Positions 61,219 to 64,000 of a stretch of 64,000 bases of DNA are shown here, in pieces (the stretch's first letter is position 1; every line of letters starts with the position of its first letter). Made by a program: the position numbers and the translations under genes. The stretch covers positions 310,001 through 374,000 of the forward strand of contig NZ_VFMU01000001.1 of the NCBI RefSeq assembly GCF_006715225.1, read 5' to 3'. The DNA comes from Arthrobacter sp. SLBN-112. Its GTDB lineage: Bacteria; Actinomycetota; Actinomycetes; Actinomycetales; Micrococcaceae. Below the pieces are notes generated by a model. It had not been told where the DNA came from. It worked only from the letters and a program-made list of their open reading frames with translations, and did not search any database.

Positions 61219-62553
61219 TCACACCGGGTTGGGACGGGAAAGCAGGGTGTTGGTGCGCCGCACGAAGGCATCCCAGCCATCAGCAGCCTTGTCGCGGCCT
61301 AGAAGTACGTTCTGTACGGTCTCGGCAAAGTAGGTCTGCCAGTCGGAGCCTGAGCCGCTGAACCAGGCCTCGGGGTCGTAGGCGATAATGTCGGCCGCGT
61401 TGGCATAGTGGATCTGGGGGGTGAGGTCGCGGTAAGCCTGGGACTGCACCACCGGCTGGTACGCCGGGATGTGGCCTGCCTCGGCCCAGGAAAGGGAGCC
61501 TTTGAGGATGTCACTGACAAATTTGTAGACATCACGGCGCTTCGCGTCGTCGACGTTCAGCTGCCGGGGCAGCACGAAGGAATGCGAGTCGGCATAGGCC
61601 GCTGGCGTGCCGTAAAGCGTTGGAATGGTTGCTGCGTCTACCGGGATGCCTGCCTTCTTCATCGTTGGCAGTTCCCAGACGCCGCTGAAGAGCATCCCCG
61701 AGCCGCCGCGGGCGAACTCCGCGATCCCTGTACTGATATCACCGCTCTGCGCCGCAATGGTGTCATCGAAGAGCGATGCCATGAACTCCAGGGACTCGAT
61801 TGCCGCCTCGTTGTCAGCAACCATTGGCTTGCCGGGAGTCAGCTCCATATCTGCCCCGTGCTGCTTGTAGAGGGTGTAGAAGAGGCGCCACATCTGGGAC
61901 CCGCTGCCGAGGTACCCAAAGGACAAACCGTGGGCTTTCGTCACCTTCTGCATTTCCCGGGCCATGGCAAGGAAGTCCTCCGGGGAATTCACTTCCTGCA
62001 ACAGCCCGTTCCCGGCCAGGAGGCCGGCTTTCCCGGCCACATCGCGGTTGTAGAACATCACAAAGGGATGCGAATCCAGGGCGATGGAAAAGATCTTGCC
62101 GTTGTTCTGGCTCTTGTCCCAGATCCGCGGGGCAAAGCTTTGGGGCGTGACGCCAAATGCTGCCAGCTGGTCCAGGTCCCATGGGTCAATCAGTCCTCCC
62201 GGCGCATAGCCCGGAACCCTGCTGGCGTGCATGATGGCCAACTGGGGCGGACGGCCGCCGGCGGACGCCATGGCGAGCTTGGTGTAGTAGGGCGGGCCCC
62301 AAGCAAGAACCGTCGGATGAACCTTGAAGCCGGGGTTGCCGTCGTTAGCCTTGCTGATCATGGCCTGCATCTTGATGCCGTCGCCGCCGGACAACAGATG
62401 CCAGAACTGGATGTCCCTGACAGCCGCGGCGGAGGCGTTCCCGCCGCACCCCGCCAAGGCTGCTGCAGCAAATACGCTGCCCACGGCCGCGGTTCCTGAT
62501 AACAGTTGCCGTCTTGACAGCTGCCTGCCTTCGAAAAACTCAAACTGCTTCAC
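61219..62553 (-). CDS. ABC sugar-binding lipoprotein, Tat-like signal
   Basis: 444 residues. The leader SRRQLLSG has a twin-arginine motif and the lipobox ALAGC gives a lipidated Cys36. The mature part is a family 1 solute-binding fold (VRDIQFWHLLSGGDGIKMQAMISKANDGNPGFKVHPT). GTG 62553 has AAAGGAG. It is the first gene of the operon and should deliver arabino-oligosaccharides to the permeases. Confidence 0.9.
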   Translation of the reverse strand: MKQFEFFEGRQLSRRQLLSGTAAVGSVFAAAALAGCGGNASAAAVRDIQFWHLLSGGDGIKMQAMISKANDGNPGFKVHPTVLAWGPPYYTKLAMASAGGRPPQLAIMHASRVPGYAPGGLIDPWDLDQLAAFGVTPQSFAPRIWDKSQNNGKIFSIALDSHPFVMFYNRDVAGKAGLLAGNGLLQEVNSPEDFLAMAREMQKVTKAHGLSFGYLGSGSQMWRLFYTLYKQHGADMELTPGKPMVADNEAAIESLEFMASLFDDTIAAQSGDISTGIAEFARGGSGMLFSGVWELPTMKKAGIPVDAATIPTLYGTPAAYADSHSFVLPRQLNVDDAKRRDVYKFVSDILKGSLSWAEAGHIPAYQPVVQSQAYRDLTPQIHYANAADIIAYDPEAWFSGSGSDWQTYFAETVQNVLLGRDKAADGWDAFVRRTNTLLSRPNPV

Positions 62554-62732
62554 CCGTCACTCCTTTGGATGGGTCCGCTGAAAGTCATTTCCGTGCCACA
62601 AACCGTTGTTGCTGCCTTCCTGGAGCCACGCCCCGGAGGGTTTCGGTGTGACGCACGCCTCACATTACATCGATGTAATGGCCACCGCAATGAAATATTG
62701 TTAGCGTTCGCAAACTGACCTGCCGCTCTCGC
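62554..62732. other. Promoter region of the arabinofuranoside operon
   Basis: 179 bp between the LacI stop and the binding-protein start, containing the 18-bp perfect palindrome. The best promoter guess is TTGCGG (around 62690) and TAATGT, 17 bp apart on the minus strand; the latter lies within the palindrome. No gene is seen. Confidence 0.5.
62663..62680. promoter_or_regulatory. LacI-type operator of the arabinofuranoside operon
   Basis: CATTACATCGATGTAATG is a perfect 18-bp palindrome with a central CG. It lies 110 bp upstream of the binding-protein start, in the likely promoter. Confidence 0.7.
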
Positions 62733-63767
62733 TTAGGAGCCGGAAGGTGTGGCAAAAGATGGAGCGTGGGAGGCCGTACTCTCCCGTTCCACGATCCGGT
62801 AATCGATGGCCACAACCCGCTGTGGGCCTTCCCGGTGGCCCATGCGTTCTGTCAGGAGGCGCAATGCCTCCCTGGCCACCTGGCGCTTGTCGAAGGAAAC
62901 AGTCGTCAGCGATGGCACTGCGTATTGAGCGTCGGCAATATCGTCAAAACCGGCAACGGCCACATCGTCCGGAACCCTGATCCCGCGTTTCCACAGCACG
63001 CTGAGTGCTCCGATGGCCATGGAGTCAGTGAAGCAGAACAAGGCCCCGGGAAGCGGGTGCGAGTCAAGATAGGTGGACAGCGCTTTCGCCGCTGTGTCCG
63101 GGCTCCATTTTTCGCAGGGGATGATCAGGGAGTCATCCCGGGCAATGCCAAGTTCTTTGAGTGCCGCGTGGTACCCACGGGTGCGGAGGACGGCCGCCGC
63201 CGAGCCTCGGCCTTCCGCGGCTCCCAACACTGCGATACGCCGCCTGCCGGTCCTGCCGAGCGCCAGGGTCATGTCACGGGCGGCCGCGACACTGTCCACC
63301 CATACGCGGTCGGCCAGTTTCTGGGACACCTCCCCCAGCAGGACCACCGGCGGAAGGGCAACCCCCACTTTGACGGCACTCTCGTCCAGTACCACCGGGT
63401 TGAGGATGAGGCCGTCGATCAGGTTGGACCGCGCCCGCGACATCAGTTCGTATTCACGGGCGGGGTCGGACCCCGTTTCCTCGATCTGCACGCTCCACCC
63501 CTGCTCGTGGGCTACTTCCACCACGCTGTGCGCGATCTCGGCGGAGTACGGCGTCCCGAGGTCGGGCAAGGCCAGGGCAATGACGCCCGACCTGCCGTTG
63601 CGCAGCCCCCGGGCCGAGAGGTTGGGGACGTAATCCAGTTCCGCCATGGCCCGCTCCACCTTGATCCTGGTGGGACCGCTGACCGGGACAATGCCGTTCA
63701 TGACGTTCGAGACCGTCTTCGGCGAAACCCCTGCGAGGCGCGCTACGTCCTTGACCGTTGCGCGCAA
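62733..63767 (-). CDS. LacI-family regulator of the arabinofuranoside operon
   Basis: 344 residues. Helix-turn-helix TVKDVARLAGVSPKTVSNVMNGIVPVS and a periplasmic-binding-type effector domain (GVIALALPDLGTPYSAEIAHSVVEVA; VAGFDDIADAQYAVPSLTT). TTG 63767 with an AAGGGGG run upstream gives the standard N-terminus. It lies just upstream of the operon on the same strand. Expected inducer: arabinose or an arabino-oligosaccharide. Confidence 0.9.
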   Translation of the reverse strand: MRATVKDVARLAGVSPKTVSNVMNGIVPVSGPTRIKVERAMAELDYVPNLSARGLRNGRSGVIALALPDLGTPYSAEIAHSVVEVAHEQGWSVQIEETGSDPAREYELMSRARSNLIDGLILNPVVLDESAVKVGVALPPVVLLGEVSQKLADRVWVDSVAAARDMTLALGRTGRRRIAVLGAAEGRGSAAAVLRTRGYHAALKELGIARDDSLIIPCEKWSPDTAAKALSTYLDSHPLPGALFCFTDSMAIGALSVLWKRGIRVPDDVAVAGFDDIADAQYAVPSLTTVSFDKRQVAREALRLLTERMGHREGPQRVVAIDYRIVERESTASHAPSFATPSGS

Positions 63768-63847
63768 CGGCGCCCCCTTGCTCCCGGTGTGCCTTTGCTG
63801 ACGATTTTACTCCGCCCGCCCTCCCCAGGCTGAACGGAGACGGAGCG

Positions 63848-64000
63848 TCAGCGTTCGCGCTGGTGGTCCCCCGCCACGGTCTTGGCGGCCTCGACTTCGA
63901 GCAGGAGCTTGCCGTCTTCTTCAACCAGGGTTGGCTGATAGACGTGCGGCTTGCGCTTATAGCTCAGATAGGCGATGCAGCCGTTGGCCGCGGCCATCTT
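63848..64000 (-). CDS. C-terminal part of an unidentified gene
   Basis: About 50 codons ending at the TGA at 63848-63850. Readable residues include CIAYLSYKRKPHVYQPTLVEED and a terminal AGDHQRER. Codon use resembles the neighbours. A Met at 63997 could be the start of a 49-residue protein, but the window ends 3 bases later. No family recognised. Confidence 0.4.
   Translation of the reverse strand, partial: KMAAANGCIAYLSYKRKPHVYQPTLVEEDGKLLLEVEAAKTVAGDHQRER

Noticed and set aside
1..64000. tRNA, rRNA, CRISPR, riboswitch or phage genes
   Set aside because: None recognised on either strand; the many palindromes are operators, hairpins or IS ends, with no regular spaced repeats.

Overview
This window looks like a piece of chromosome from a high-GC Gram-positive actinobacterium, most likely an Arthrobacter or Pseudarthrobacter (Micrococcaceae) soil strain. 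That assignment is inference. It rests on base composition, frequent GTG/TTG starts, a GlxR-type Crp, a MarP-type periplasmic protease, a zinc-finger-less topoisomerase I with a Lys/Ala tail, a monoderm tad pilus locus linked to a DEAH helicase, and many plant-sugar operons under LacI-type control. I saw no rRNA, tRNA or CRISPR array.

Layout. 1-5.4 kb (minus strand): an overlapping operon for oxidative hexuronate/aldarate breakdown (Gfo/Idh/MocA oxidoreductase, uronate-dehydrogenase-like protein, 5-dehydro-4-deoxyglucarate dehydratase, enolase-superfamily enzyme, 2-oxoglutarate semialdehyde dehydrogenase). It is divergent from a LacI regulator with three operator-like sites between. 6.8-11.3 kb: a TetR regulator divergent from an MFS transporter and GH3 beta-glucosidase pair. 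11.4-13.5 kb: lldR/lldD for L-lactate use, with two operators. 13.5-24.7 kb: housekeeping genes (ArsR regulator, AcuC deacetylase, KtrB/KtrA potassium uptake, proC, Ppx/GppA, SseB-like, topA, methyltransferase). 24.7-27.6 kb: two paralogous lipoproteins, a TrhO-type rhodanese and a GNAT protein. 27.7-35.6 kb: DEAH helicase convergent with a seven-gene tad/flp operon. 35.7-41 kb: PolA-like polymerase, DUF1508 protein, Nudix, nth and a membrane protein.

41-53 kb: acs with an upstream Crp-like site, a DeoR regulator, then a galactoside operon (GH42 beta-galactosidase, ABC permeases, binding lipoprotein, GH36 alpha-galactosidase) under a divergent LacI. 53-55.6 kb: aroQ, marP and crp. 55.7-57.7 kb: a 2,040-bp IS3-family element with 29-bp inverted repeats and a GAG duplication. 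It sits exactly in the loop of what was a bidirectional terminator between crp and the next gene. 57.7-63.8 kb: an arabinofuranoside operon (binding lipoprotein, two permeases, GH51 arabinofuranosidase) and its LacI regulator, then a partial gene at the edge.

How it works together. Three saccharide or uronate systems each have their own LacI or TetR regulator and a recognisable palindromic operator. They would let the cell import and cleave beta-glucosides, galactosides and arabino-oligosaccharides and oxidise hexuronates to 2-oxoglutarate. acs, lldD and AcuC handle acetate and lactate, and Crp probably adds global carbon control. The most unusual local structures are the IS element, which carries two small membrane-protein genes and a self-protecting hairpin ahead of its transposase, and a three-layer nested palindrome upstream of aroQ.
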